This document shows positions 7,527 to 16,498 of a stretch of DNA of 33,609 nucleotides, piece by piece. The stretch lies in NCBI GenBank assembly GCA_026707285.1, contig JAPOXD010000033.1, positions 1 to 33,609 on the forward strand, read 5' to 3'. Source of the DNA: Chloroflexota bacterium. Lineage in GTDB: Bacteria > Chloroflexota > UBA11872. Below the pieces are notes generated by a model. That model worked only from the letters and a program-made list of their open reading frames with translations. It ran no database searches and was not told the origin of the DNA. The first letter of the stretch is position 1. Each line of letters starts with the position of its first letter. The translations under genes and the position numbers were made by a program.

Positions 7527-8603
7527 CTAGTCGCGGTGGGGCAGCAGTTGCAGGCACACGGGCGCGGGCACGGCAGCCACGTGCCCGGAGAACTCAAGCC
7601 CTCCCGAGTCCGCATCGACCCGGAACGTGACGATGGTGTCCGAGTTTTGGTTGGCGGCGAGCAGGAACCGGCCCTCGGGCGTGATCAGGAAGTTCCGCGG
7701 GATTTCGCCGCGGGTCGAGGAATGCCCAACCGGCGTGAGCCGCCCAGTGCCGGACTCGACCGCAAACGCCGCAATCGAGTTGTGTCCCCGGTTCGAGGCG
7801 TACACGAACCGTCCGTCGGGCGACGCATGAATGTCGGCGCACGTGCTGTCGCCGCTCCACCCCTCAGGGAGCGCCGAGATCCGTTGCTTGACGGTCAGCT
7901 CCCCCGTCGCCGCCTCGTAGTCGTAGGCTGACACCGACGACCCCAGTTCGTTCACGGCGTAGGCGTAGGCCGCCGTCGGGTGAAACGAGAAATGCCGCGG
8001 CCCGTCGCCCGGCTCGGCGCGAACCGTCAAGTCCGGTTGCTCGATCAGCCGACCGGTCGCGTGATCGATGCGGTAGACCACGATGGCGTCCAGGCCCAGA
8101 TCGCAGACATAGACCAGCGTGTTGGCGCGGTCGATCATCACGCAGTGCGCGTGGGCCTGTCGCTGGCGCTCGGGATTGACCGACGAGCCGTGATGCTGGA
8201 CGAAATCGGTTCGCGCTCCTAGGGATCCATCCGCCTGGATCGGCAGGAGACACACGCTGCCGCCAAAATAGTTCGCCACGACGACGTAGGAATCCGTCTG
8301 GTCCACCTGCACGTGGCAAGGCCCGGCGCCACCCGTGTGCTCGATATTGAGCAGTGTGAGCGAGCCGTTGCGATTGATCGCGTAGGCCGAGACCTCGCCG
8401 TCGCCGGAAACGTGTTCGGAAGCGGCGTACAGGTGCTCGCCGCTCGGGTCGATGGTCACGAACGTCGGATTCTCGATGCCCGGTTGCACGTCAACGCATT
8501 CGACGGCGCCGGTCGCAACGTTCAGGCGACAGGTGTAGATACCCTCGGCGCCCAGATCGGTATAGGTGCCCACGAATAGGAAGCGTTCGTCGTTCACGCT
8601 CAC
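7527..8603 (-). CDS. Lactonase family seven-bladed beta-propeller (6-phosphogluconolactonase-like)
   Basis: About 358 residues of the YkgB/Pgl lactonase family, which contains E. coli 6-phosphogluconolactonase (331 residues) and muconate-lactonizing relatives. Repeated blade motifs are visible: FVGTYTDLGAEGIYTCRL at the start, then IENPTFVTIDPSGEHLYAASE, GAGPCHVQVDQTDSYVVVANY, GDGPRHFSFHP, CADIHASPDGRFVYASNR and PRNFLITPEGRFLLAANQNSD. These are typical of the family. I place the start at GTG 8603, or GTG 8597, which has GAGG eight bases upstream. Open frame continues upstream but does not resemble the family. No signal peptide is seen. It is divergent from the amidohydrolase, with 121 bases between. 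Function as a phosphogluconolactonase is likely but not certain. Confidence 0.87.
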   Translation of the reverse strand: MSVNDERFLFVGTYTDLGAEGIYTCRLNVATGAVECVDVQPGIENPTFVTIDPSGEHLYAASEHVSGDGEVSAYAINRNGSLTLLNIEHTGGAGPCHVQVDQTDSYVVVANYFGGSVCLLPIQADGSLGARTDFVQHHGSSVNPERQRQAHAHCVMIDRANTLVYVCDLGLDAIVVYRIDHATGRLIEQPDLTVRAEPGDGPRHFSFHPTAAYAYAVNELGSSVSAYDYEAATGELTVKQRISALPEGWSGDSTCADIHASPDGRFVYASNRGHNSIAAFAVESGTGRLTPVGHSSTRGEIPRNFLITPEGRFLLAANQNSDTIVTFRVDADSGGLEFSGHVAAVPAPVCLQLLPHRD

Positions 8604-8724
8604 GGCCTCATTTCGCGCGCCGTTGCCGGTGAGATTGGCGGACCATAGCACCGGACACGGCTCGACATGCCGGATTGGCATTCGCAGGCACAATGCGACC
8701 GGGTCGACACGTGGAGAGCCGCCA

Positions 8725-9921
8725 ATGCACGCCCAGAGCCACGAGTCCCACGGCCCGTCGCCGACGGGGCGAACCGTCGTGCGTGCCGGCAAGCTCTTCG
8801 ACGGAGTGAGCCGGACGCTCATCGACGACGCCGTGGTCGTGGTGGCGGGCGGCCAAGTGGCCGCCGCCGGACCGGCGTCCGACATCGAGATTCATCCCGA
8901 CGACCTGGAGATCGATCTCCGGCCCTGCACGGTGCTGCCGGGACTGATCGACGCCCATGTTCATCTCATGGGGCAGAATCCGGCGCACGCCCACCCCGGC
9001 CCCATCGAATACCGCGCCATTGGGTCGGCGGGGCAGGCCAAGGCCCTGCTCGAGGCCGGATTCACCACCCTGCGCGACCTGGGATCGCAGACCTCCGTGG
9101 CGCTCAAGCAAGCCATCGAGGACGGCGCGGTGCCGGGGCCGCGAATGATCGCCGCCGGCTATGCCATCGCCCGCACCGGCGGCCCCTGGTTCGGCATGGA
9201 GCCCTCGTGGCGCTGGGTGCGGCCCGCGGACGGCGTTGACGCCTGCCGCCAGGCCGTGCATCGCTGCATTCGAGAAGGATCCAGCATCATCAAGATCGGA
9301 ACCTCCACCGGGCGTGGCGACGCGGCGTGGGGCGAGATTCCGACCTACACCGTGGCCGAGGTCCAAGCCGTGGTCGAGGAGGCGCATGCCTGGGGCCTGC
9401 GCGTGGCGGCGCACGCCATGGGAAACGAGGGCGTCCGCCGGGCGGTGCTCGGCGGCGTCGACACCGTCGAGCACGGCTACAACATCACCGACGACACCCT
9501 GGGTCTGATCATCGAGCGCGGCGTCTATCTGGTGCCAACCCTACGCGCGCGGGCCTTTTCCACCGACGACGACGGCCGGCGGACCTACGCCGACCAGGTG
9601 CGCTCCCTGCGCCGCGCCTACGCCGGAGGCGCGCGGCTGGCGCTCGGCACCGACACCACCGGCGGCGCCGGCATGCCGCACGGTCACGAGAATGCGGTCG
9701 AATTCAGGCTGATGGCCGAGACCATGGAGCCCGTCGACGCGCTGCTGTCGGGCACGCGCGTGGCGGCGCAGGCGCTTGGGCTCCATCCACACGTGGGCAG
9801 CCTGCAACCTGGAGCGGCGGCCGACCTGGTCGCCGCGCGCGAGAATCCGCTGCGTGACCTCGACACCCTGCAGCGGGTCGAGTTCGTCATGCAGGGCGGT
9901 CGGGTGATCGTGGCGCCCTAA
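8725..9921 (+). CDS. Metal-dependent amidohydrolase (imidazolonepropionase/prolidase-like)
   Basis: A 398-residue amidohydrolase-superfamily enzyme with a TIM-barrel and a small composite beta domain at both ends. The motif chain is complete: GLIDAHVHL with His78 and His80, KIGTSTG with Lys190 (the expected carboxylated lysine), AAHAMG with His230, VEHGYNI with His250, and GTDTTGG with Asp310. The C-terminal LQPGAAADLV...VMQGGRVI closes the beta domain. The closest functional group is the Xaa-Pro dipeptidase and imidazolonepropionase-like amidohydrolases; the substrate is not fixed by sequence. ATG 8725 is preceded by GGAG at 8713-8716. Longer open frame upstream overlaps the divergent lactonase start and was not used. 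It is convergent with oppF. Confidence 0.87.
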   Translation: MHAQSHESHGPSPTGRTVVRAGKLFDGVSRTLIDDAVVVVAGGQVAAAGPASDIEIHPDDLEIDLRPCTVLPGLIDAHVHLMGQNPAHAHPGPIEYRAIGSAGQAKALLEAGFTTLRDLGSQTSVALKQAIEDGAVPGPRMIAAGYAIARTGGPWFGMEPSWRWVRPADGVDACRQAVHRCIREGSSIIKIGTSTGRGDAAWGEIPTYTVAEVQAVVEEAHAWGLRVAAHAMGNEGVRRAVLGGVDTVEHGYNITDDTLGLIIERGVYLVPTLRARAFSTDDDGRRTYADQVRSLRRAYAGGARLALGTDTTGGAGMPHGHENAVEFRLMAETMEPVDALLSGTRVAAQALGLHPHVGSLQPGAAADLVAARENPLRDLDTLQRVEFVMQGGRVIVAP

Positions 9922-9939
9922 CCCACGCGCCGCCGGTTC

Positions 9940-9958
9940 GGACTTCGGTCCTAGTCCG
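9940..9958. other. UUCG-type hairpin between convergent amidohydrolase and oppF
   Basis: GGAC, TTCG, GTCC (9940-9951) forms a stable UUCG tetraloop hairpin. A competing longer pairing is CGGACT (9939-9944) with AGTCCG (9953-9958). It overlaps the oppF stop. There is no T tract on either side, so it is at best a weak or Rho-assisted end signal. Confidence 0.35.
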
Positions 9959-11035
9959 TGGATGAACTCCGGACGGAGTCGGTGATGGCGTTGTGCATTT
10001 CGCTGCTGAGCTGCGGGAGCGGCGTGCCGCGCCGGTCAAAGTCCTCCGCGACGTGGCACGCCACGAGGTGACCGTCACCAAAGTCGCGCAGGGGCGGCTC
10101 CTCGTTGAAGCACACATCCTGGGCGACGGCGCAGCGTGTGTTGAAGCGACATCCCTGGGGCGGGTTGGTCGGACTCGGCAACTCGCCGGGAATGATCAGT
10201 CGTTCCCGTTGCTCGGACGGATCAGGAACGGGAATAGCGTCCATGAGCGCCCGGGTGTAGGGATGAATGGCGTTGCTAAAGAGATCCGGCGTATCGGCCT
10301 GCTCCACGATCTTGCCCAGATACATCACCGCCACGCGGTCGCACACGTACCGGACGACGGCCAGGTTGTGAGCGATGAACAGGTAGGTGAGGCCAAACTC
10401 ACCCTGCAGATCGCGCAGCAGATTCAGAATCTGCGATTGAATCGAAACGTCGAGAGCCGAGACCGGCTCGTCGCAGACCAAGAATTGCGGGCGCAGCACC
10501 AGCGCACGCGCGATGCCGATGCGTTGGCGCTGGCCGCCGGAGAACTCGTGGGGATATCGCTGCGCATAGTGGCTGCTGATGCCGACGATATCCATGATCT
10601 CGCGGATCTGGTCGTTGCGCTCCTCGGGCGTGCCAATCTTGTGGACCTCGAGGCCCTCGCCGATGATGCCGCCCACGGTGATCCGCGGATCCAGCGACCC
10701 ATAGGGGTCCTGGAAGATGATCTGCATGTTGCGGGCGAGCACCTTGCGGTCGAGCTTGGACACATCCTCGCCGCCGAAGTAGATCTCGCCGCTCGTCGCC
10801 GGATAGATGCGGAGAATGGTTCGACCGACGGTAGTCTTGCCGCACCCGCTTTCGCCCACCAAGCCGAACGTCTCGCCGCGCTTGATGTCAAAGGAGACTT
10901 CGTCGGCGGCGTGCACGTGGGCGATGGTGCGCAGGAGGATGCCGCCGCGCACCGGAAAGTGCTTGGTGAGCTTCTGGACGGAAACGAGGACGTCATCGGA
11001 GGCGCCGTTGCCCGCGGCAGCGATATCTGTAGCCA

Positions 11036-11036
<1 letters not shown>
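9951..11036 (-). CDS. oppF: Oligopeptide/dipeptide ABC transporter ATP-binding protein, OppF/DppF type
   Basis: A 361-residue ATPase of the peptide/nickel uptake family. Motifs are Walker A GESGCGKT at 61-68, [12 protein letters not shown] after it, the signature FSGGQRQR, Walker [12 protein letters not shown] and the H-loop IAHNL. The C-terminal oligopeptide-transporter domain is present, with [12 protein letters not shown] and the Cys-rich CRFNTRC...[10 protein letters not shown]...HLVACH region. The ATG at 11036-11034 overlaps the last base of the oppD stop, so the two are coupled. Substrates could be peptides, but relatives take sugars, opines and nickel. No permease or substrate-binding protein gene is in the window, so this ATPase pair serves permeases encoded elsewhere. 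Gene symbol by family only. Confidence 0.9.
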
Positions 11037-12127
<1,091 letters not shown>

Positions 12128-12134
12128 GGCCGTT

Positions 12135-12155
12135 GCGGCGCGTGCTCCGCGCCGC
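12135..12155 (-). promoter_or_regulatory. GC-rich hairpin in the oppD 5' leader
   Basis: GCGGCGCG (12135-12142) pairs perfectly with CGCGCCGC (12148-12155) around a five-base loop. On the minus strand it ends eight bases before the oppD ATG, where a ribosome binding site would normally lie. Confidence 0.4.
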
Positions 12156-12290
12156 CAGCCCGGCTTCGCGGGACGTTTCGACGATGCACTGCAGACATTG
12201 GTTGAACCGTTACTCCGTACATTGAGGCCCGGTACCTACCCGTCAGCGGCTCGCGCACGCCTCACGGACGACTGCACAGCCGCGGGAACG

Positions 12291-12320
12291 AGTTTAGGTG
12301 CGCGCGCGGCAGCGCGTCAA
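12291..12320 (-). promoter_or_regulatory. Candidate promoter for oppDF
   Basis: On the minus strand TTGACG (12320-12315) is followed after 18 bases by TAAACT (12296-12291). This lies in the 202-base gap between the spoIID-like gene and oppD and would give a leader of about 155 bases. Confidence 0.4.
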
Positions 12321-12329
12321 CGTGCGTAC

Positions 12330-13934
12330 TCAGGTCACCACACGCAACTCGATGCCCGTGTAGTAGTGGGTCAGGATCTCATCGAAGGTATGCCCGGCCA
12401 GCGCCATGCCCTGCGCACCCCATTGGCTCATGCCCAAGCCGTGGCCGAATCCGCGGCCGGTGAGGACCAGCGAGGGCGGACGCTCGAACACCGCGACGTG
12501 GACGGCCCCATTCACCAACTCGATATCGGGTGGCGCCGTAGCGAAGGCGACGCTGCGGCGCACGGAAGCAATGCGGTGCCCCTCTTGAAGCAACGCGCCG
12601 AAGCGGCGGGGCGCCGCGCCGATCAGCTCCAGCGACTCCACCGGGGTAAGCTCCAGCTCGACAAACGCGCTGGGCAGGCCAAGCGCCGTGCGCACGGCAT
12701 CGCCGAAGAGCTCCACCTCGCCCGCGGCGCCGACCACCAGGACTCGCAGCGGACGTCCCGCCGGCGTGTGCTCCAGGACGCGCAAATCCACAATCGCGCC
12801 CACGCCCCCGTTGCGAAAGGTGCGATAGTCGGCCAGCTCGGACAGCGGGATCGTCCGCGTCCAGCGATAGCCCTCGGCGCCCCATGACACGGTCAGGGCG
12901 GCGGCGTCACCGGGAGACGGCACGCTGCGAAGATAGGGAACCGGCGTGCCCCACACGTGCTCGGAATCTTCGGTCACGTCGCCGGCATTCGCCGAGTACA
13001 GCGCCTCGATCGGCGCGCCGTTGAACATCGCCACGACTCCCGCCGTCGCCGCCACCGCCGCCTGCGTTCGCTCGGACTCGCTGCGCATGCCGCCATAGGC
13101 CTGGCAGTTCTGGTTGTCGCAAGTGTCGTAGATCTCGTCGGGCTGCAGGTGCTGGATGGCGTAGGTCCGCGCCGCGACCGCCTGCGCCTTCAGCGCCTCG
13201 ATCTCCCAATTGCGGGGCATCTCCGCGCCTACCACCGACGCCAGGTAGTCGGCAAGGCCCACGTGATTCACCACGAGAAAGCCCCGATCGACCCGACGGA
13301 TGTCGAATCCGCCACGGTAGGGCGTGCCGTTGAGACGCGTCGGGGCATGCGGCTCATCCGGCCGCACGTCGAGCCGCTCCGGCAGCTCAAACGTCGCCCA
13401 ATCGCCAAGCGCCAGGGTGGGGCGCGGCGGCAGGACGCGCGCGGCGACGCCGGCCTCCACGCGAATCAGCCGGCGGTGGCGCTCGAGCGCCGCAAGATCA
13501 AGATAGGGGCCGAGGTGCACGAGGCCTGGCTCGGCCGTGCTCACGGGGCCCTCGACGCCAATCTCGAGCGCCCACGGCGCCGCCGCCTGCGCGGGGAAAG
13601 CCAGATATCGCGACGAGCGCCCGACAACAATCCGCTGCCCCGGCGCCACGTCCCGCGCGCGGCCGTCGACAACCGCCGTCGAAGGGCCTTGAGGCTCCAG
13701 CGTGAGCGTATCGCCCATGTCGCTGAGCAGGATTCGAATGACATCCGGCAGCGTCAGCTCGTGCTGCCGGGCGCCCGCGCCGCTCGTCAGGAGCAGCGTC
13801 AGCGCAAGCGCCGCGCCGGCCGCGGCGGCCATTGCCATCGCCTGCAACCGTGCAGTTGGACGACTGGCCGTGCCGGGACGTAATCGGCCATCCGCCTCGC
13901 GCGGAGGGATCATCAAACGCTCACGCTCCACCAC
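12330..13934 (-). CDS. SpoIID/LytB-domain protein (putative lytic transglycosylase-like)
   Basis: About 534 residues with an N-terminal membrane or signal segment (MAMAAAAGAALALTLLLTS, about residues 33-51) and a SpoIID/LytB domain in the C-terminal half. Signatures are SVVGAEMPRNW and EALKAQAVAARTYA, the CQAYGG region, the middle motif EALYSANAGDVTEDSEHVWG, and the C-terminal GRGFGHGLGMSQWGAQGMA with DEILTHYYTGIEL. SpoIID of Bacillus cleaves denuded peptidoglycan glycan during engulfment; homologues in non-sporulators are wall-remodelling enzymes or amidase enhancers. This one should act outside the membrane. It starts at GTG 13934 or, more likely by sequence context, at ATG 13913. It sits in the same-direction block with tatA and the D,D-carboxypeptidase, which fits an envelope role. 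The N-terminal 200 residues are not recognised. Confidence 0.86.
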   Translation of the reverse strand: MVERERLMIPPREADGRLRPGTASRPTARLQAMAMAAAAGAALALTLLLTSGAGARQHELTLPDVIRILLSDMGDTLTLEPQGPSTAVVDGRARDVAPGQRIVVGRSSRYLAFPAQAAAPWALEIGVEGPVSTAEPGLVHLGPYLDLAALERHRRLIRVEAGVAARVLPPRPTLALGDWATFELPERLDVRPDEPHAPTRLNGTPYRGGFDIRRVDRGFLVVNHVGLADYLASVVGAEMPRNWEIEALKAQAVAARTYAIQHLQPDEIYDTCDNQNCQAYGGMRSESERTQAAVAATAGVVAMFNGAPIEALYSANAGDVTEDSEHVWGTPVPYLRSVPSPGDAAALTVSWGAEGYRWTRTIPLSELADYRTFRNGGVGAIVDLRVLEHTPAGRPLRVLVVGAAGEVELFGDAVRTALGLPSAFVELELTPVESLELIGAAPRRFGALLQEGHRIASVRRSVAFATAPPDIELVNGAVHVAVFERPPSLVLTGRGFGHGLGMSQWGAQGMALAGHTFDEILTHYYTGIELRVVT

Positions 13935-13964
13935 CGCAGGTCAGTGCCGCCTGCGGCGCGGTGG
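13931..13964 (-). other. Hairpin between tatA and the spoIID-like gene
   Basis: CCACCGC (13931-13937) pairs with GCGGTGG (13958-13964), with a smaller GCCGC/GCGGC hairpin inside. There is no following T tract on the minus strand. It overlaps the GTG 13934 start option, so it may tune coupling between the two genes or be incidental. Confidence 0.3.
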
Positions 13965-13975
13965 GGAGCGTCGGA

Positions 13976-14257
13976 CTAGGACTCGGGCTTCTTCTCGGCG
14001 GGAGCCTCGGCTGCGCCTTCGGCCGTGGCGTCAGCGCTCGCAACCGTAGTGGCCGGCGTCTCCGGCGCTTCGCCGGCTTCGTCCTGCTCACCTTCTTCTT
14101 CTTCCTCGTCCTCGAGGCCCGCCCGCGCCTCGCTGCGGAACTCGCGCACGCTCTTGCCGAGCGCCTGCCCCACGCCAGCAATGCGGCCGGCGCCAAACAG
14201 CGCGATCACGATGAGCAAGATGATGAGCAGCTCAAGCGGCCCAAGTGATGTGAACAC
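13976..14257 (-). CDS. tatA: Sec-independent (Tat) translocase subunit TatA/E
   Basis: A 93-residue single-span protein that forms the pore-associated oligomer of the twin-arginine export system. The pattern is classical: GPLELLIILLIVIALFGAGRI (membrane helix followed by the FG hinge), then the amphipathic helix VGQALGKSVREFRSEA. An acidic, Ala/Glu/Pro-rich tail (a run of Asp/Glu near residues 49-57) ends in KKPES. I chose GTG 14257 because GGGAG lies about nine bases upstream and it gives the normal short N terminus; open frame reaches 14356 without family similarity. TatB and TatC are not in the window. It lies between the D,D-carboxypeptidase and SpoIID-like genes, same strand. Confidence 0.9.
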   Translation of the reverse strand: MFTSLGPLELLIILLIVIALFGAGRIAGVGQALGKSVREFRSEARAGLEDEEEEEGEQDEAGEAPETPATTVASADATAEGAAEAPAEKKPES

Positions 14258-14270
14258 GGCTAGTTTCTCC

Positions 14271-14287
14271 CTCGCTGCGGCAGCGAG
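14271..14287. repeat. Perfect inverted repeat overlapping the tatA ribosome-binding region
   Basis: CTCGCTGC (14271-14278), one base, GCAGCGAG (14280-14287). On the minus strand the second arm runs straight into the GGGAG used by tatA, so folding could mask the ribosome binding site. Confidence 0.45.
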
Positions 14288-14339
14288 AGCGCTGCCCTTG
14301 GTGGACGAGTCCTCATTGTCGGGGTTCTGCCACAGCCGC

Positions 14340-14368
14340 GGTCGCGACCGTTCCACGCGTCGCGACCG
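14340..14368. promoter_or_regulatory. Twin palindromic sites upstream of tatA, candidate operator
   Basis: GTCGCGACCG occurs twice, at 14341-14350 and 14359-14368, 18 bases start to start. Each carries the 8-base palindrome GTCGCGAC, and the first extends to GGTCGCGACC. They lie in the 215-base gap between the D,D-carboxypeptidase gene and tatA. High G+C makes such words more likely by chance. Confidence 0.3.
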
Positions 14369-14472
14369 ACACGTTCCCGACCACGGTGCTTCGATACACC
14401 GTACGTCACTTTACCTTCTCCCGGCGCCTTGGGATGGGAAATGGTCACGCCTGTCCTCGCCAACGCCGCATC

Positions 14473-15615
14473 CTAACCCTGCGCGTTGAGGAGTTGGAAT
14501 CCGAAATCCAGGAGCACCGCCGCGTCGCGCTCGCGCTGGCTGCTCCCCAAGAGGACGACCATCAGGCGGCGCCCGTCCCGCTCGGCCGCGGCGATGATAT
14601 TGCCGCCGGCGTCTTTCGTGCGCCCCGTCTTGACACCCAGGGCGCCGTCATAGGACCACAGCAGGCCGTTGAGGCTCGTGGCCGTGTAGGCGCCGTGATT
14701 CGGGCGGGCTGGAATCACATAGGAGCGCGTGGAGACGATGCGCGCGATGAGCGGAAAGCGTTCGATCGCGTCGGCGGCGAGCACGGCCATTTCGAAGGCG
14801 GTGCTCCGGTGGTCGGGCGAGTCGAATCCCACCGGGTTGGCGAAGGTGGTGTTGCCCAGCCCCAGCCGTCGCGCGAGGTCATTCATCTGCGCCACGGTAT
14901 AGGCCTCGCCGCCGATTCCATCCGCGACCGTCACCGCCGCATCGTTCGCCGAGGGCAGCAACATGGCGAACAACAGATCTTGCAGCGTGAGCACCTCCCC
15001 GGGGCGCAGGCCGAGGACGTTGGGCGGCTGCTCGGCGGCTTCAGGCGGCACCTGGATGCGCAGGTCGGCCGGCGCCTGCTCCAGGGCGACGACGGCTGTC
15101 GCCAGCTTGGCCAGGCTCGCGGGTGCGTGCGGCACGTGCGTGTCGCGCCCGTAGAGGATGGTGCGCTGCGAAAGATCGACAACCATCGCCGAGGCGGCCG
15201 TGATGGGCGGAGCTTCCAGCGGTTGGATGAACGGGTCGTCGATGAACGCGGCATTGCCGGTCCGAGCCAACGTCGGGGCATTGGCCTGCACGCGCTCGAT
15301 GTCGCGGTCGAGCAAGTTCACCACCCGACCCATGTCCGGCAGCGGCGCCTCCACCGACGAAAGGATCCGCGTCAGCACCAGCACGCCGGCAATGGCCGCC
15401 AGCAGCACCAGGAGCAACTCCGCGCCCCGGCGAAAACGCAACGCCTGCACCCGGCGTATCCGCGGCTGTTGCGCCGGTTGCCGCAACTGGGCGTGGTAGA
15501 TCGGCGGCGGCACCGCGGCGCCGGTCGAGTCCCCAGCGCCGGCCTCGAGTAACTCTTCTTGTCGCCAACCGTCCAGCGGGCGCCGCGCCCCGCGATCTCG
15601 TCTTCTTGTCGCCAT
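14473..15615 (-). CDS. Serine-type D-Ala-D-Ala carboxypeptidase (peptidase S11, DacA/PBP5-like)
   Basis: A 380-residue penicillin-binding protein that trims the terminal D-alanine of peptidoglycan stem peptides at the outer face of the membrane. The three active-site motifs are complete: SLAK at 167-170 (nucleophile Ser167), SAN at 222-224 and KTG at 329-331. A basic cytoplasmic N terminus of about 65 residues leads into one membrane helix at about 66-84, so it is anchored by an N-terminal signal anchor and not by the C-terminal amphipathic helix of E. coli PBP5. The C-terminal PBP5-type beta domain is absent or very short, because the protein ends about 50 residues after KTG. It starts six bases after the pyrE-like stop, with which it is probably co-transcribed. 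Confidence 0.9.
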   Translation of the reverse strand: MATRRRDRGARRPLDGWRQEELLEAGAGDSTGAAVPPPIYHAQLRQPAQQPRIRRVQALRFRRGAELLLVLLAAIAGVLVLTRILSSVEAPLPDMGRVVNLLDRDIERVQANAPTLARTGNAAFIDDPFIQPLEAPPITAASAMVVDLSQRTILYGRDTHVPHAPASLAKLATAVVALEQAPADLRIQVPPEAAEQPPNVLGLRPGEVLTLQDLLFAMLLPSANDAAVTVADGIGGEAYTVAQMNDLARRLGLGNTTFANPVGFDSPDHRSTAFEMAVLAADAIERFPLIARIVSTRSYVIPARPNHGAYTATSLNGLLWSYDGALGVKTGRTKDAGGNIIAAAERDGRRLMVVLLGSSQRERDAAVLLDFGFQLLNAQG

Positions 15616-15621
15616 TTCCCG

Positions 15622-16263
15622 CTACACCACCTGATGCCGCGCGATGTAGTCGAGGCTGCGGCGGTAGTCCGCTTCCCGGATCAACTGCTCGCTCATGTAG
15701 AAGTTGAGCATGGTTCGCAACGAGAGGATGGGCAGCAGGTGCAAGCCGTGCTGCTGGAGACGGCGAGCCGCGCCAAGATCGCGATCGATCAGCACAATGA
15801 CGTCGCGCACCACGAGCCCTTGCTCGCGCATGGCATTTGCCGTGGCGATCACCGAGCCGCCGGTGGTGATCAGATCGTCGACCAACAGCGCATGTTGCCC
15901 GGGCAGGAATCGGCCTTCGAGCAGCAGGTCGTCGGATGACCGCTGGGGCGACAGGTAGACGAGGGGCACGTCGGTGGCCAGGGAATAGGCCGTCGCCAGA
16001 TGCAGGCCGCCCAAGGGGACGCCCGCCACAAGCTCCCACGGCTCGGCGGGATGGTGCCGGCGCGCCACCGCGAGCTCCGCCGTCTGGCGCACGAGGTCGG
16101 CGGCGGCGCGAAGCGCGGCGGGGACGGCGATGAGGCGCTTCGGGTTTACATAAACCGGCGAATCGACCGTCGATCGCCCGAGCGTAAAGCTCCCAAATTC
16201 GATGCCGCCGAGCTCGTAAATCTGGCGAGCCAGGCCCAGCGTCGTGTTGTCGTCGGCCGTCAC
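15622..16263 (-). CDS. pyrE: Orotate phosphoribosyltransferase-like protein
   Basis: A 213-residue type I phosphoribosyltransferase. PyrE converts orotate and PRPP to OMP in pyrimidine synthesis. The N-terminal region GIEFGSFTLGRSTVDSPVYVNPKR follows the PyrE pattern (FG.F.L.SG..SP.Y), the middle has VAGVPLGG, and the PRPP motif LLVDDLITTGGSV is intact. Unlike standard PyrE, the flexible catalytic loop has no K-x-H-G: where RK..K.HG is expected the sequence reads LSPQRSSDDLLLEG. It may be a divergent PyrE or a PRTase with another base. I chose GTG 16263, five bases after GAGG, because it gives the family length; the frame stays open to 16383. A good promoter lies at 16336-16364. Confidence 0.75.
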   Translation of the reverse strand: MTADDNTTLGLARQIYELGGIEFGSFTLGRSTVDSPVYVNPKRLIAVPAALRAAADLVRQTAELAVARRHHPAEPWELVAGVPLGGLHLATAYSLATDVPLVYLSPQRSSDDLLLEGRFLPGQHALLVDDLITTGGSVIATANAMREQGLVVRDVIVLIDRDLGAARRLQQHGLHLLPILSLRTMLNFYMSEQLIREADYRRSLDYIARHQVV

Positions 16264-16335
16264 GCGCGCCTCGCGCAAGCTGCGACGCGCCGCGCCCGCC
16301 GCTGCGGCCTCCCAGGCGGACCCTGCGTCGCCGCA

Positions 16336-16364
16336 ATTATTGGGGCCAGGCCACGTCCGGTCAA
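16336..16364 (-). promoter_or_regulatory. Sigma70-type promoter for the pyrE-like/dacA-like operon
   Basis: On the minus strand TTGACC (16364-16359), a 17-base spacer, then AATAAT (16341-16336). Both boxes are close to consensus with ideal spacing. The predicted start near 16329 gives a leader of about 65 bases before GTG 16263. Confidence 0.6.
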
Positions 16365-16459
16365 GATTCGCCGCCCAAATCAAATCGCGTGGGATCCGCT
16401 CGGCGGGCTGGGGAGCGGCTGAGCTTCACGCCAGACGCGGCAGTCGCGGCGGGCGCACC

Positions 16460-16465
16460 TACAAT
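16460..16465 (+). promoter_or_regulatory. Candidate -10 box for valS
   Basis: TACAAT at 16460-16465, 33 bases before the valS GTG. No convincing -35 box was found at 16-19 bases upstream. It lies in the divergent gap shared with the pyrE-like gene. Confidence 0.35.
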
Positions 16466-16498
16466 GCGTCGGAATCCGGTTTTCGCACAGGGAGTCTC

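Noticed and set aside
8667-8681. ATGCC-GGATT-GGCAT inverted repeat upstream of the amidohydrolase, resembling one palindrome of the 20843-20860 cluster
   Set aside because: The match is short and needs a three-base gap, so a shared regulator or element is not supported.
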